This document shows, one piece after another, positions 24,620-33,289 of a stretch of 64,000 bases of DNA. Each line of letters opens with the position of its first letter. The stretch's first letter is position 1. The notes below the pieces were generated by a model, which was not told the DNA's origin, made no database searches, and saw only the letters and a list, made by a program, of their open reading frames with translations. Made by a program: the position numbers and the translations under genes. The DNA comes from Streptomyces sp. HmicA12. Its GTDB lineage: Bacteria > Actinomycetota > Actinomycetes > Streptomycetales > Streptomycetaceae. The stretch lies in contig NZ_KB891803.1 of the NCBI RefSeq assembly GCF_000373565.1, positions 181,150-245,149 on the forward strand, given 5' to 3'.

Positions 24620-26449
24620 ATGCGTTTCGATGGAGGCGTGCGACTCGACCAGCAGGACCACCCCGGCGACCCGCTGACCGGTCTCCTCGACCAGGTGCGG
24701 CTGAGCCTGCGCGACCTCGACGACGGCGCGCCCGCCTCGTACATCCCCGAGCTGAGCCGCGTCGACCCGGACCTGTTCGGGCTCAGCCTGTGCGCCCTCG
24801 ACGGGCAGGTCTACGGCAGCGGCGACACCACCGCGCCGTTCACCGTGCAGTCCGTCTCGAAGCCCTTCGTGTTCGCGCTCGCCCTCGCCGACCGCGGCCT
24901 GGAGGAGGTCCTCACCCGGGTGGGCGCCGAACCGAGCGGCGAGGCGTTCAACTCCATCCGCCTGGAGCCCGGCACCGGACGCCCGCCCAACCCGATGGTC
25001 AACGCCGGTGCCATCGTGACCACTTCACTCGTCGCGGGGGACACCCCCGGCAGCCGCTTCACCCGCATCCTCGACGGACTCGGCGCCTTCGCCGGCCGCC
25101 CCCTCGCCGTCGACGAGGCCGTCTACGCCTCGGAACGCGCCACCGGCGACCGCAACCGGGCCCTCGCCTACCTCATGCACAACGCCGGGTCCCTCACCGG
25201 CGACGTCGAGGACCAGCTCGGCGTGTACTTCCGCCAGTGCTCCGTCCTCGTCACCTGCGAGGACCTCGCCGTCATGCACGCCACCCTCGCCGCCGGAGGC
25301 CTCAACCCCGTCACCGGCGAACGCGTCGTCGCCCCGCGCCACGCCCAGCACGTCCTCGCCGTCATGGCGACCTGCGGCATGTACGACGCCTCCGGCCAGT
25401 GGATGCTCCAGGTCGGCATGCCCGCCAAGAGCGGCGTCTCCGGCGCCATCGGGGTGGCGCTGCCCGGTCAGTTCGGCATCGGGGTGTTCAGCCCGCCCCT
25501 GGAGGAGAAGGGCAACAGCGTCCGCGGCATCGCCGCCTGCCATCTGCTGTCGGACCAGTTCGGCCTCCACCTGATGCGGGCCAGCGTGCCCGAGCGCCGC
25601 CCGCTGCCGCCCCGCTCCCTGCACCCCACCCCGCTGCGCTCCCTGCGCCACCGGCCGCGCGACCAGCGCGCCGCGCTCGACGCCCACCCGGACCGCATCC
25701 GCGTCCACGTCCTGCAGGGCGACCTCGACTTCGCCACCGCCGAACAGACCCTGCGTGCCGCCCGTGAACTCGCCGCCGCCGTGCGCTGGTTCGCCCTCGA
25801 CCTGACCCGCGTGGGACGCATCGAACCGGTCGCCGCCGACCTGCTGCGCGCCCTCGGCGCGGACCTGGGCCGGCGCGGGGTGCGCATGGTGCTCGCCGAC
25901 CCCGACCAGCGTCAGGCCATGGCCCGCACCGCCGACGAGTTCCCCGACCTCGGGCGTGCCCTGGAGACCTGCGAGGACGCGCTGCTCGCCGACCTCGGCC
26001 TCGACGCGGACGCCCCCGTCCCGCTCGCCGACTGCGATCTGTTCGGCCGCGCCGACCCCCGGCTGCGGGCCGCCCTCACCGACGCCTTCGACACCCTGCA
26101 CCTGGCGAGCGGGCAGACGGTCGACCCGCCGGAACGGAAGCTGAGCGAGCGCATCGTCCTCTGGTACGTCGAGTCCGGCCGCCTCGCGGTCTGCGCCGAC
26201 ACCGTCAAGACCGTGCCCACCCGGCGCACCTGGTCCGCGGGCCCCGGCGCGGCCCTGACCCCCGGCGACTTCCCGGACCGCACCGCCCGGCGCGTGCTCG
26301 CCGAGCGCGACACCGTCTGCCGCACCCTTACCGCCTCCGGCCTGCTGCGGCTGCGGGCCCGGGTGCCCGAGGCGGTCGCGTTCCTGGAGCGGGCGCCGCT
26401 GGAGGGCGCGGAGACGGTGGACCGGCCGGACGCCGGCCAGTCCGGATAG
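24620..26449 (+). CDS. glsA: glutaminase fused to STAS and cyclic-nucleotide-binding-like domains
   Basis: A 609-residue fusion. Residues about 20-330 are a serine-dependent glutaminase with S78-x-x-K81 (SVSK), the N-A-G-A motif and GVSGAIG near its end; it hydrolyses glutamine to glutamate and ammonia. Residues about 355-450 look like a STAS domain (RIRVHVLQGDLDFATAEQ). Residues about 470-590 look like a degenerate cNMP-binding domain (SERIVLWYVESGRLAV). Plain glutaminases have about 310 residues, so the tail is a regulatory addition. The ATG at 24620 is chosen; a GTG at 24638 is possible. Confidence 0.85.
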   Translation: MRFDGGVRLDQQDHPGDPLTGLLDQVRLSLRDLDDGAPASYIPELSRVDPDLFGLSLCALDGQVYGSGDTTAPFTVQSVSKPFVFALALADRGLEEVLTRVGAEPSGEAFNSIRLEPGTGRPPNPMVNAGAIVTTSLVAGDTPGSRFTRILDGLGAFAGRPLAVDEAVYASERATGDRNRALAYLMHNAGSLTGDVEDQLGVYFRQCSVLVTCEDLAVMHATLAAGGLNPVTGERVVAPRHAQHVLAVMATCGMYDASGQWMLQVGMPAKSGVSGAIGVALPGQFGIGVFSPPLEEKGNSVRGIAACHLLSDQFGLHLMRASVPERRPLPPRSLHPTPLRSLRHRPRDQRAALDAHPDRIRVHVLQGDLDFATAEQTLRAARELAAAVRWFALDLTRVGRIEPVAADLLRALGADLGRRGVRMVLADPDQRQAMARTADEFPDLGRALETCEDALLADLGLDADAPVPLADCDLFGRADPRLRAALTDAFDTLHLASGQTVDPPERKLSERIVLWYVESGRLAVCADTVKTVPTRRTWSAGPGAALTPGDFPDRTARRVLAERDTVCRTLTASGLLRLRARVPEAVAFLERAPLEGAETVDRPDAGQSG

Positions 26450-26479
26450 GGCCGCCAGCGGCACCGGCCGCCGGGACGG

Positions 26480-27199
26480 TCAGGGGGCGCGCCTGCGCCT
26501 GCGGGCCGCGACCGCCTGCGGATCGATCTCCGGCCTGGACCACGCGGCGGCCAGCGCGAGCGACTCCGCCCGCCCGTCCGCCACGTGGTCGTGGGCGAGG
26601 GCGGCCGCACGGTCCGCGGCACCGGCCGCGATCGCCTCGTACAGCTCCACGTGCTCCACGCACTGGCGCGCCGGATCCCGCTGCGCGGTGAGCCGGAACA
26701 GCCAGAGCGTGCGCGCCTCCAGCGGCCGCATCATCGTCGTCAGCAGCGGGTTCGCCGCCAGTTCCACGATGTCCGTGTGGAAACCGGCGTTCGCGGTGGC
26801 GATGGCCGCGCGGTCCCCGCTGTCCGTCGCCGAGCGCGCCGCGTCGAGCCGTGCCTTCAGGCGGGCCAGCCCCGCGGCGTCGGACCGCTCGGCCGCCAGT
26901 TGCGCCGCCAGGGACTCCAGAGATTCCCGTACGTCGAACAGGTCGCGGACGTCGGAGGGCGTGAACGGCGACACCAGGGCCCCGCGATGCGGTACCAGGA
27001 CCACGAGTCCCTCCGCCTCGAGACGGCGCAGCGCCTCCCGCAGCGGGATCCGCGAGACCTCCAGCTCCGCGGCGAGGTCGCGCTCCACCAGTCGTTCGCC
27101 CGGCTGGAGTTGGGCCTCCACGATGCGCCGTCGCAGCGTGTCGTACGCATGGTCGCGCAGCGAACCGCGCCCCGCGCCCGCCGGCTGTGCCGCTGTCAC
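26480..27199 (-). CDS. GntR/FadR-family regulator
   Basis: A 239-residue regulator. The winged helix is visible (DTLRRRIVEAQLQPGERLVERDLAAELEVSRIPLREALRRLEAEGLVVLVPHRGALVS), followed by an all-helical FCD ligand domain (FHTDIVELAANPLL, H174-type metal ligands). The start is GTG (or the adjacent TTG) behind GGAGGAAA. It is divergent from the BMP transporter operon at 27369, with GGTATACC between them, so it probably represses that operon. The upstream extension to 27535 is antisense noise. Confidence 0.88.
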   Translation of the reverse strand: MTAAQPAGAGRGSLRDHAYDTLRRRIVEAQLQPGERLVERDLAAELEVSRIPLREALRRLEAEGLVVLVPHRGALVSPFTPSDVRDLFDVRESLESLAAQLAAERSDAAGLARLKARLDAARSATDSGDRAAIATANAGFHTDIVELAANPLLTTMMRPLEARTLWLFRLTAQRDPARQCVEHVELYEAIAAGAADRAAALAHDHVADGRAESLALAAAWSRPEIDPQAVAARRRRRAP

Positions 27200-27320
27200 C
27201 AAGGGTTTCCTCCACTCAGATCCGGCTCTCACAGTAAGCCGACCGCGGGGGAGGGTGCGCAGTGCTAACCGGCCGCTAACACGCGGGCAACACACGGCTC
27301 CCAGACTGAGGGCGCGTAAC

Positions 27321-27328
27321 GGTATACC
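27321..27328. promoter_or_regulatory. candidate GntR operator
   Basis: GGTATACC is a perfect 8-bp palindrome in the sequence AACGGTATACCACTAACG within the 169-base divergent region. FadR-type GntR regulators commonly bind short palindromes with a G-T-n-n-n-A-C or TGGTATACCA-like core. Flanking CTAAC repeats are at about 27265-27280. Evidence is symmetry and position only. Confidence 0.5.
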
Positions 27329-27368
27329 ACTAACGGGCTCGCGGGCCCCTCCCCCTGGAGGCACCTCA

Positions 27369-28373
27369 GTGGCACACACCCCTCTCCGTCGGCCTGCCGC
27401 CCTCGCGGCCGGCGCCTGTCTCGCCCTGCTCACCGGATGCGGCGGCGCGTCCTCCGCCCAGGACGGGCCGAAGGACTCCGGTGACCTCAAGGTCGGCGTC
27501 CTGTTCCCCGGCTCGCTCTCCGACGACGGGTTCATGGAGTCGGCCTACCGGGGCTACCAGCGAGCCGCGAAGACGCATACGGGCAAGGTGGCGTTCAGCA
27601 AGGTCGAGCAGGTGCAGGCCGCCGACTACGAACAGGCACTCGTCCGCTTCGCCACCGGCTCCGACCTGGTGATCTCGCTCGGCGGTCAGACCGACGCCGC
27701 CGTGCGCAAGGTCGCCGCCCGCTTCCCCAAGGTCAAGTTCGCCGAGATCGGCGGCCCGGCCGACGGCAAACCGACCGCGAACCTCGCCCTCTACGACCCG
27801 CAGCAGGCACAGGCCGCCTTCCTGTCGGGTGCCGCGGCCGCACTCCTGTCGAAGAAGGACACCGTCGGTTTCGTCGGCGGCGCCGAACTGCCCGCCATCG
27901 TCAACGCGGCCCAGGAGTTCGAGCGCGGCGCCAAGGAAGCCGACGCGAAGGTGAAGGTCCTCGCACCGCAGTACGTCGGCGACTTCAACGACGCCGCCAA
28001 GGCCAAGCAGTCCGCCCTCGCCGACTACGGCGCGGGCGCCGACGTCCTCGGGCAGGTCCTCAACCTCGGCCACAAGGGCATGGCCCAGGCCGCGACCGGC
28101 CGTGGCGGAAGCCTCATCGGCGGCCCCGTCGCCCACGACTGCGGCAGCGACAAGGCCTACGCCGGATACGTCGAGACGGACATCGGCGCCGAGATCGAGT
28201 ACGCCACCGACCACCTCGTGAAGGGGAACTGGAAGGCGGAGGCCGTCCACTTCGGCCTCACCTTCGAGACCCCGCACAACGACATCGTGCTGTGCGACGC
28301 CGACGCCTCGGTGAAGAAGAAGCTCGACGACCTCAAGGCGAGGATCACGTCCGGGGAGATCACCACCCGATGA
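27369..28373 (+). CDS. BMP-family lipoprotein, ABC importer binding protein
   Basis: A 334-residue substrate-binding lipoprotein. GTG start behind GGAGG. Signal peptide with lipobox LLTGCGG, Cys24 being the lipidated residue. The Bmp/PnrA fold is visible: LKVGVLFPGSLSDDGFMESAYRGYQ, SLGGQTDAAVRKVAARFP, and a QAQAAFLSGAAAALLSK-like helix. BMP proteins bind purine nucleosides or related compounds. Here the operon also contains amino-acid and aromatic enzymes, so another ligand is possible. It overlaps the ATPase start by ATGA. Confidence 0.9.
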   Translation: MAHTPLRRPAALAAGACLALLTGCGGASSAQDGPKDSGDLKVGVLFPGSLSDDGFMESAYRGYQRAAKTHTGKVAFSKVEQVQAADYEQALVRFATGSDLVISLGGQTDAAVRKVAARFPKVKFAEIGGPADGKPTANLALYDPQQAQAAFLSGAAAALLSKKDTVGFVGGAELPAIVNAAQEFERGAKEADAKVKVLAPQYVGDFNDAAKAKQSALADYGAGADVLGQVLNLGHKGMAQAATGRGGSLIGGPVAHDCGSDKAYAGYVETDIGAEIEYATDHLVKGNWKAEAVHFGLTFETPHNDIVLCDADASVKKKLDDLKARITSGEITTR

Positions 28374-29926
28374 CCGACACGGCACCCGCACTGCGCATCA
28401 CCTCACTCACCAAGTCCTACGCGGGCGTCAGCGCGTTGGACGGCGTCGACCTCGTCGTCCGGCCCGGCACCGTGCACTGCGTGCTCGGCGAGAACGGCGC
28501 CGGGAAGTCGACCCTCTGCCACGCCGTCGGCGGCTCCCTCGTCCCGGACTCGGGCACCCTGAACCTGTACGGGCAGGAGTACGCGCCGCGACGCCCGGCC
28601 GACGCGCTCGCCGCCGGGGTCGCCCTCGTCCACCAGCACTTCAGTCTCGTCGCCACACTGACCGTCGAGCAGAACCTGCGGCTGCTGCGCCTGCCCGGCC
28701 TCACGGACCGACTGGCCCGCGTCCGCGACGAGTACGGCCTCGACGTGCAACTCGACGCCGTCGTCGGCGAGTTGCCCGTCGCCGCCCGTCAACAGGTCGA
28801 GATCGTCAAGGCACTGCTGCGCCAACCGCGACTCCTGCTCCTCGACGAGCCGACCGGTGTGCTCGGCCCGGCCGAGACCGACGCGCTGCTCGCCACCTGC
28901 CGGCGCATCGCCGAGACGGGCGGCGCCGTCGTCCTCGTCACGCACAAGCTCGGCGAGGCCGTCCGCGCGGGCGACGAGGCCACCGTGCTGCGCGGCGGTC
29001 GCGTCGCGGGCGGCGGCCCCCTCGCCGAACTCGGCACGCGCCACCTGGTGCCGATGATGATCGGCCGCGCCGCCGACACCCTGGACGCGAGCCTCGCGGG
29101 AGCGGTCGGCCTGGCCGAGCCGGCGGCCGCCGCAGGCCGTGAGGCACCCCGGGGCGGGGAGGTCGCCCTACGACTGACCGACATCACGGTCCGTCGGTCC
29201 GACGGCACCCATGCCCTCGACGGGGTCGACCTCGACGTCGCCCGCGGGGAGATCGTCGGGATCGCCGGGGTCGAGGGCAACGGACAGAGCGAACTCATGG
29301 CCGTGCTCGGCGGCTCCCTCGCGCCGGCCGGCGGCAGCGTCGTGCTCGGCGGGCGGGACGTGACCCGTGACGGGCCCGCCGTCCGGACCCGGGCCGGGCT
29401 CGGCGTCGTACCGGAGGACCGTCATCACGAGGGCTGCGTACCGGAGTTGTCGGTCGCCGAGAACCTGCACCTCGGCCACCTCGGCCGCTTCCGTCGATGG
29501 GGCGTCCTCCTGGACCGGGCCGCACTGGCGCGGGCCACCGCCGATGCCGTCGCCGAGCACGGCATCCGCGCCGCGGGACCGGCCGCGCCGATGGCGTCGC
29601 TGTCCGGCGGCAACCAGCAAAAGGTCGTACTCGCACGGGAGTTGGCCCTCGACCCGCTGGTCGCCCTCGCCGCCGCCCAGCCGACCCGCGGCCTCGACAT
29701 CGGTGCCGTGGACGCCGTCCACACCCGGATCCGCGAGGCGGCGGCACGTGGCGCGGGCGTCCTCCTCGTCTCCGCCGAACTGGACGAACTGCTCGCCCTG
29801 AGCGACCGCGTCCTCGTCGCGTACCGGGGGCGCCTGCTGGGCCCGGTCGACCCGCGCGACGCCAACGCCCGTGAGCGAATGGGGGAGTTGATGCTCGGCG
29901 CGACACCGGTGGAGGCGGTTCCTTGA
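28370..29926 (+). CDS. tandem-domain ABC ATPase of nucleoside/sugar type
   Basis: A 518-residue ATPase with two nucleotide-binding domains, as in RbsA/YufO. Domain 1 has Walker A GENGAGKST (40-48) and Walker B LLLLDEPTG. Domain 2 has the degenerate Walker A GVEGNGQSE, signature LSGGNQQK and degenerate AAQPTRGLDIGA, the normal pattern for this class. The start overlaps the binding-protein stop (ATGA). Energises the two permeases downstream. Confidence 0.93.
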   Translation: MTDTAPALRITSLTKSYAGVSALDGVDLVVRPGTVHCVLGENGAGKSTLCHAVGGSLVPDSGTLNLYGQEYAPRRPADALAAGVALVHQHFSLVATLTVEQNLRLLRLPGLTDRLARVRDEYGLDVQLDAVVGELPVAARQQVEIVKALLRQPRLLLLDEPTGVLGPAETDALLATCRRIAETGGAVVLVTHKLGEAVRAGDEATVLRGGRVAGGGPLAELGTRHLVPMMIGRAADTLDASLAGAVGLAEPAAAAGREAPRGGEVALRLTDITVRRSDGTHALDGVDLDVARGEIVGIAGVEGNGQSELMAVLGGSLAPAGGSVVLGGRDVTRDGPAVRTRAGLGVVPEDRHHEGCVPELSVAENLHLGHLGRFRRWGVLLDRAALARATADAVAEHGIRAAGPAAPMASLSGGNQQKVVLARELALDPLVALAAAQPTRGLDIGAVDAVHTRIREAAARGAGVLLVSAELDELLALSDRVLVAYRGRLLGPVDPRDANARERMGELMLGATPVEAVP

Positions 29927-30164
29927 GGGGTGCGCGCGGGGTAACCGGGTGCGTGCCGGGTGTCCGGCGGCCGGTCGGTCGTGCCGAGTGTCGAGTGCGG
30001 TGCTCGGTCTGCCGTCTGCCCCCGGTCGCTCCATCCGGCACCCGGGGTCCGTCCCGCCGCCGTGCCACGCCCCGACCGCCCCGTCGCACTCCGTCTCGCG
30101 CGGCGGCCCCACGTCCAGCCGCACCGTCCGCCCCGTTCCGCATCCTGACCGCTCGAGGAACTCC

Positions 30165-31271
30165 ATGACCGCCACCACCACCGCGTCCCCACCGGACCGC
30201 CGCCGTCCCGCCCCACGCCCCGCCGACCTCGTCCGGCACCCCGTGTCCGTCGCCGTCCTGGCCGCCGTGCTCGCCCTCGGCGCCGGGATCCTGCTCGTCG
30301 TCGCGGCCGGGGCCGATCCGGCCACCGCCTGGGCCGCGCTCGACGAGGGCATGTTCGGGTCGTCGTACGCCATCGGCAGTTCCCTGAACTCCGCCGCCGT
30401 CCTGGCCCTGATCGCCACCGGGTTCACCGTCGCGCACCGGGCCGGACTCGTGAACGTCGGCGGAGAGGGGCAGTTGTGCGCGGGCGGCACCGCCGCGGCC
30501 GCCACCGGACTCGCCCTGCCCGCCGCCGTGCCCGGGGCGCTCGGCGTCCCCCTCGTGCTGCTCGCGGGCTTCCTCGGCGGCGCCGCCTGGGCGGGCATCG
30601 CCGCCTGGCTCAAGGTGCGGCGCGGTACCAGCGAGGTCATCACGACCCTGCTGCTCAACTTCGTCGGCATCGGGCTCGTCTCCGTCGCCGTTCACGAGGA
30701 GGCCCTGCTGCGCCAGCCGGTGACCTCGTCGGAGACGCTGCCGCAGTCCGCTCCGCTGCCCGCCGGCGCCCAACTGCCCCTGATCGGCGGGCCCGAGTCG
30801 CCGGCCACGGCCGTCGTCGTCATCGCCGCCGTCCTCGCCCTCGGTGTCGGCGTCGTGCTGCGGCACACCGCGACCGGGGTGCGGCTCCGCTCGATCGGGC
30901 ACTCGCCCGCCGCCTCCGCCCGGCTCGGACTCCCCGTCGCCCGCCTGGAGGGCGGCTCGCTGGCCTTCGCGGGCGGACTCGCCGGACTCGCGGGCGCGGC
31001 ACTGATCGCCACCGCCCCGTACGTGCTCGCCGAACACTTCTCGTCCGGCTACGGATTCTCCGGCCTCGTCGTCGGGCTGCTCGCCCGCGGTTCGCTGACC
31101 GCCGTCGCCGCCGCGAGCCTGCTGTTCGGCTTCCTCACCAGCGGCGGCATCAACCTCCAACTCGCCGCCCAGGTACCGGCGTCGACCGTACAGATCGTGC
31201 AGAGCCTGCTCGTCCTGTTCATCGCCGCCGCCATGCTGCTCACCCACCGCCGCACCAGGAGCACCTCATGA
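30165..31271 (+). CDS. ABC importer permease (YufP type)
   Basis: A 368-residue permease with about eight to nine membrane segments. VGGEGQLCAGG and the loop RRGTSEVITTLLLNFVG are typical of the BPD_transp_2 family, together with the late G-L-V-V-G-L-L-A-R-G block. A 238-base gap separates it from the ATPase; I see no gene in that gap. Its stop overlaps the next permease start. It forms the membrane channel with the gene at 31268. Confidence 0.92.
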   Translation: MTATTTASPPDRRRPAPRPADLVRHPVSVAVLAAVLALGAGILLVVAAGADPATAWAALDEGMFGSSYAIGSSLNSAAVLALIATGFTVAHRAGLVNVGGEGQLCAGGTAAAATGLALPAAVPGALGVPLVLLAGFLGGAAWAGIAAWLKVRRGTSEVITTLLLNFVGIGLVSVAVHEEALLRQPVTSSETLPQSAPLPAGAQLPLIGGPESPATAVVVIAAVLALGVGVVLRHTATGVRLRSIGHSPAASARLGLPVARLEGGSLAFAGGLAGLAGAALIATAPYVLAEHFSSGYGFSGLVVGLLARGSLTAVAAASLLFGFLTSGGINLQLAAQVPASTVQIVQSLLVLFIAAAMLLTHRRTRSTS

Positions 31272-32194
31272 GCGCCGTCGTCGACGAACTCGCCTCCGGC
31301 GGCGTCCGGATGGCGCTGCCCCTGCTGCTCGCCTCCTCCGGCGAACTCCTCAGCGAACGCGCGGGCGTCCTGAACCTCTCCGTCGAGGGCATGATGCTCA
31401 CCGGCGCCTTCGCGGGCGCGGCCGGAGCCCACGCCTCCGGCAGCGCGGGCGTCGGGGTCCTCACGGCGCTCGCCGCGGGCCTCCTGTTCGCCGCGCTGCA
31501 GGCGCTGCTCAGCGTCACCCTGCGCGCCGACCAGATCGTCACCGGCATCACCGCCAACGCCCTCGCCCTCGGCGCGACGACCTACGGCTCCCGCCTCCTG
31601 TTCGGCGACGGCGCCCAGGAGAACGCGCTGCCCGGCTTCGACCCGCTGCCGCTGCCCGGGCTGCACGCCATCCCCGTACTCGGACCCGCCCTCTTCGAGC
31701 AGACGCTCCTCGGGTACGCGGCGTTCGCCGTCGCGGCGGTCCTCGCCCTCACCCTGAGTCGCCGCACGACCTGGGGACTCGCCGTCGACGCCGTCGGCGA
31801 GGACGCGCTCACCGCCGACCGGTGCGGGCTGCCCGTCCGCAGGATCCGGTACGCCGTCGTGCTGCTCACCGGCGCCACATCCGCCCTCGCGGGTGCCCAC
31901 CTCGCCCTCTCCGAAGTGCACGCCTTCAGCGACAACATCACCGGCGGCATCGGCTACCTCGCGGTCGTCGCCGTGATCGCGGGCCGCTGGCGCGCCTGGC
32001 CGACCCTGCTCGCCTGCCTCGTCTTCGGCCTCGCCCAGTCGCTCCAGTTCGCGGCCCCCGCCATCGGCCTCCACGTCTCCGCGCCCCTGCTGGTCACCCT
32101 CCCGTACGTGTTCGCGCTCCTCGCGGTGAGCGGCCTGGTGGGACGCAGCCGGGCTCCGTCCGGGCTCACCGTGCCGTTCGTACGCGGCAGTTGA
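31268..32194 (+). CDS. ABC importer permease (YufQ type)
   Basis: A 308-residue permease. It begins with a short cytoplasmic stretch and GELLSERAGVLNLSVEGMMLTGAF, the hallmark of the second nucleoside-type permease, and LRADQIVTGITANALALG in the coupling loop. About eight membrane segments. ATGA overlap with the first permease shows translational coupling. It completes a four-gene importer. Confidence 0.92.
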   Translation: MSAVVDELASGGVRMALPLLLASSGELLSERAGVLNLSVEGMMLTGAFAGAAGAHASGSAGVGVLTALAAGLLFAALQALLSVTLRADQIVTGITANALALGATTYGSRLLFGDGAQENALPGFDPLPLPGLHAIPVLGPALFEQTLLGYAAFAVAAVLALTLSRRTTWGLAVDAVGEDALTADRCGLPVRRIRYAVVLLTGATSALAGAHLALSEVHAFSDNITGGIGYLAVVAVIAGRWRAWPTLLACLVFGLAQSLQFAAPAIGLHVSAPLLVTLPYVFALLAVSGLVGRSRAPSGLTVPFVRGS

Positions 32195-32262
32195 CCTGCG
32201 CCCGCCGACACACACCCCCACACACCCGCCGCCGCACCCGCACGTCTGGAGTACCCGCGCCC

Positions 32263-33258
32263 ATGACCCTGATCCTCACCCGCTCCACCATCCGCGCCCT
32301 GCTGGCCGACCAGGTCGAGGCGGTGGAGGCGGCCGTGGCCCGCGCCCACCGGGACCTCGCCCTCGGCAGAGCGGTGCTGCCCGCCCCGCCCGCACTGCGA
32401 CCACCGGGCGGCGACGGCACGTTCCTCGCCATGGCCGCCGCCTCCGCCCCCGACGGCCTCGCCACCGTCAAGCTCCTCGCGGACCTCCCCGGAAACCGGG
32501 AACGCGGCCTGCCCGTCCAGCGGTCCGCGGTCCTCGCCGTGGACACCGCCACCGGCGTCTGCCACGCCCTCCTCGACGGAGCCGAACTCACCCGCGTCCG
32601 CACCGCCGCCGCCACCGCCGTGGCCACCCGCGCCCTGGCCCGCGCCGACGCCACCACCCTCGGCCTCGTCGGCACCGGACCGCTGGCCCGCGCGCACGTC
32701 AGGGCCCTGCTGCCCGGCCGACCCTACGAGCAGGTCGTGCTGTGGGGACGCACCCCGTCCCGCGCCCACGACCTGGCCGCCTGGATCACCGCCGAACTCG
32801 GCCTCGCCGCGAAGGTGTTGGACGGTCCACGGGCCGTCACCGAAGCGTCCGACGTACTGTGCACCCTCACCCCGTCCCGCGAACCCGTCGTCGAGGGAGC
32901 CTGGCTGACACCCGGTCAGCACATCAACGCTGTCGGCGCCCCGCCCCGACCCGACCACCGCGAACTCGACACGGCGGCGGTCGTGCGCTGCCGCATCGTC
33001 GTCGACGCCTACGAAACGGCCCGCACCAAGTCGGGCGAGGTCCTGATCCCGCTCGCCGAAGGCGCCCTGCGCGAGGACGACTTCCGCACCGAACTCGGCG
33101 CCGTCCTCGCGGGCGCCGCGCCGGGCCGCACCGCCGACACCGACCTGACCCTGTTCGACTCCGTGGGCGTCGGCCTCCAGGACCTCGCCGTGACCCGCCT
33201 GCTCACCGACCTCGCCGAGGAGCGTGGCCTCGGCACTCGCATCGATCTCGGATCCTGA
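32263..33258 (+). CDS. ornithine cyclodeaminase/mu-crystallin family protein
   Basis: A 331-residue NAD(P)-dependent enzyme of the OCD/mu-crystallin family. It shows K70 in the TVKLLAD segment, LTRVRTAA at 109-116 (substrate/cofactor binding) and the Rossmann motif GTGPLA at 137-142, then GAPPRPDHRELDT. Members act as ornithine cyclodeaminases, alanine dehydrogenases, ketimine reductases or opine-type reductases. It is 68 bases downstream of the permease and is probably in the importer operon, suggesting that it acts on the imported compound. Exact substrate unknown. Confidence 0.85.
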   Translation: MTLILTRSTIRALLADQVEAVEAAVARAHRDLALGRAVLPAPPALRPPGGDGTFLAMAAASAPDGLATVKLLADLPGNRERGLPVQRSAVLAVDTATGVCHALLDGAELTRVRTAAATAVATRALARADATTLGLVGTGPLARAHVRALLPGRPYEQVVLWGRTPSRAHDLAAWITAELGLAAKVLDGPRAVTEASDVLCTLTPSREPVVEGAWLTPGQHINAVGAPPRPDHRELDTAAVVRCRIVVDAYETARTKSGEVLIPLAEGALREDDFRTELGAVLAGAAPGRTADTDLTLFDSVGVGLQDLAVTRLLTDLAEERGLGTRIDLGS

Positions 33259-33289
33259 CGGCCGCCCGCGCCGCCTCCATAATGACCGC

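Noticed and set aside
29927..30164. A possible small gene between ABC ATPase and permease
   Set aside because: The frames show no start with a ribosome-binding site and read as Pro/Arg-rich noise. I treat it as an untranslated spacer in the importer operon.
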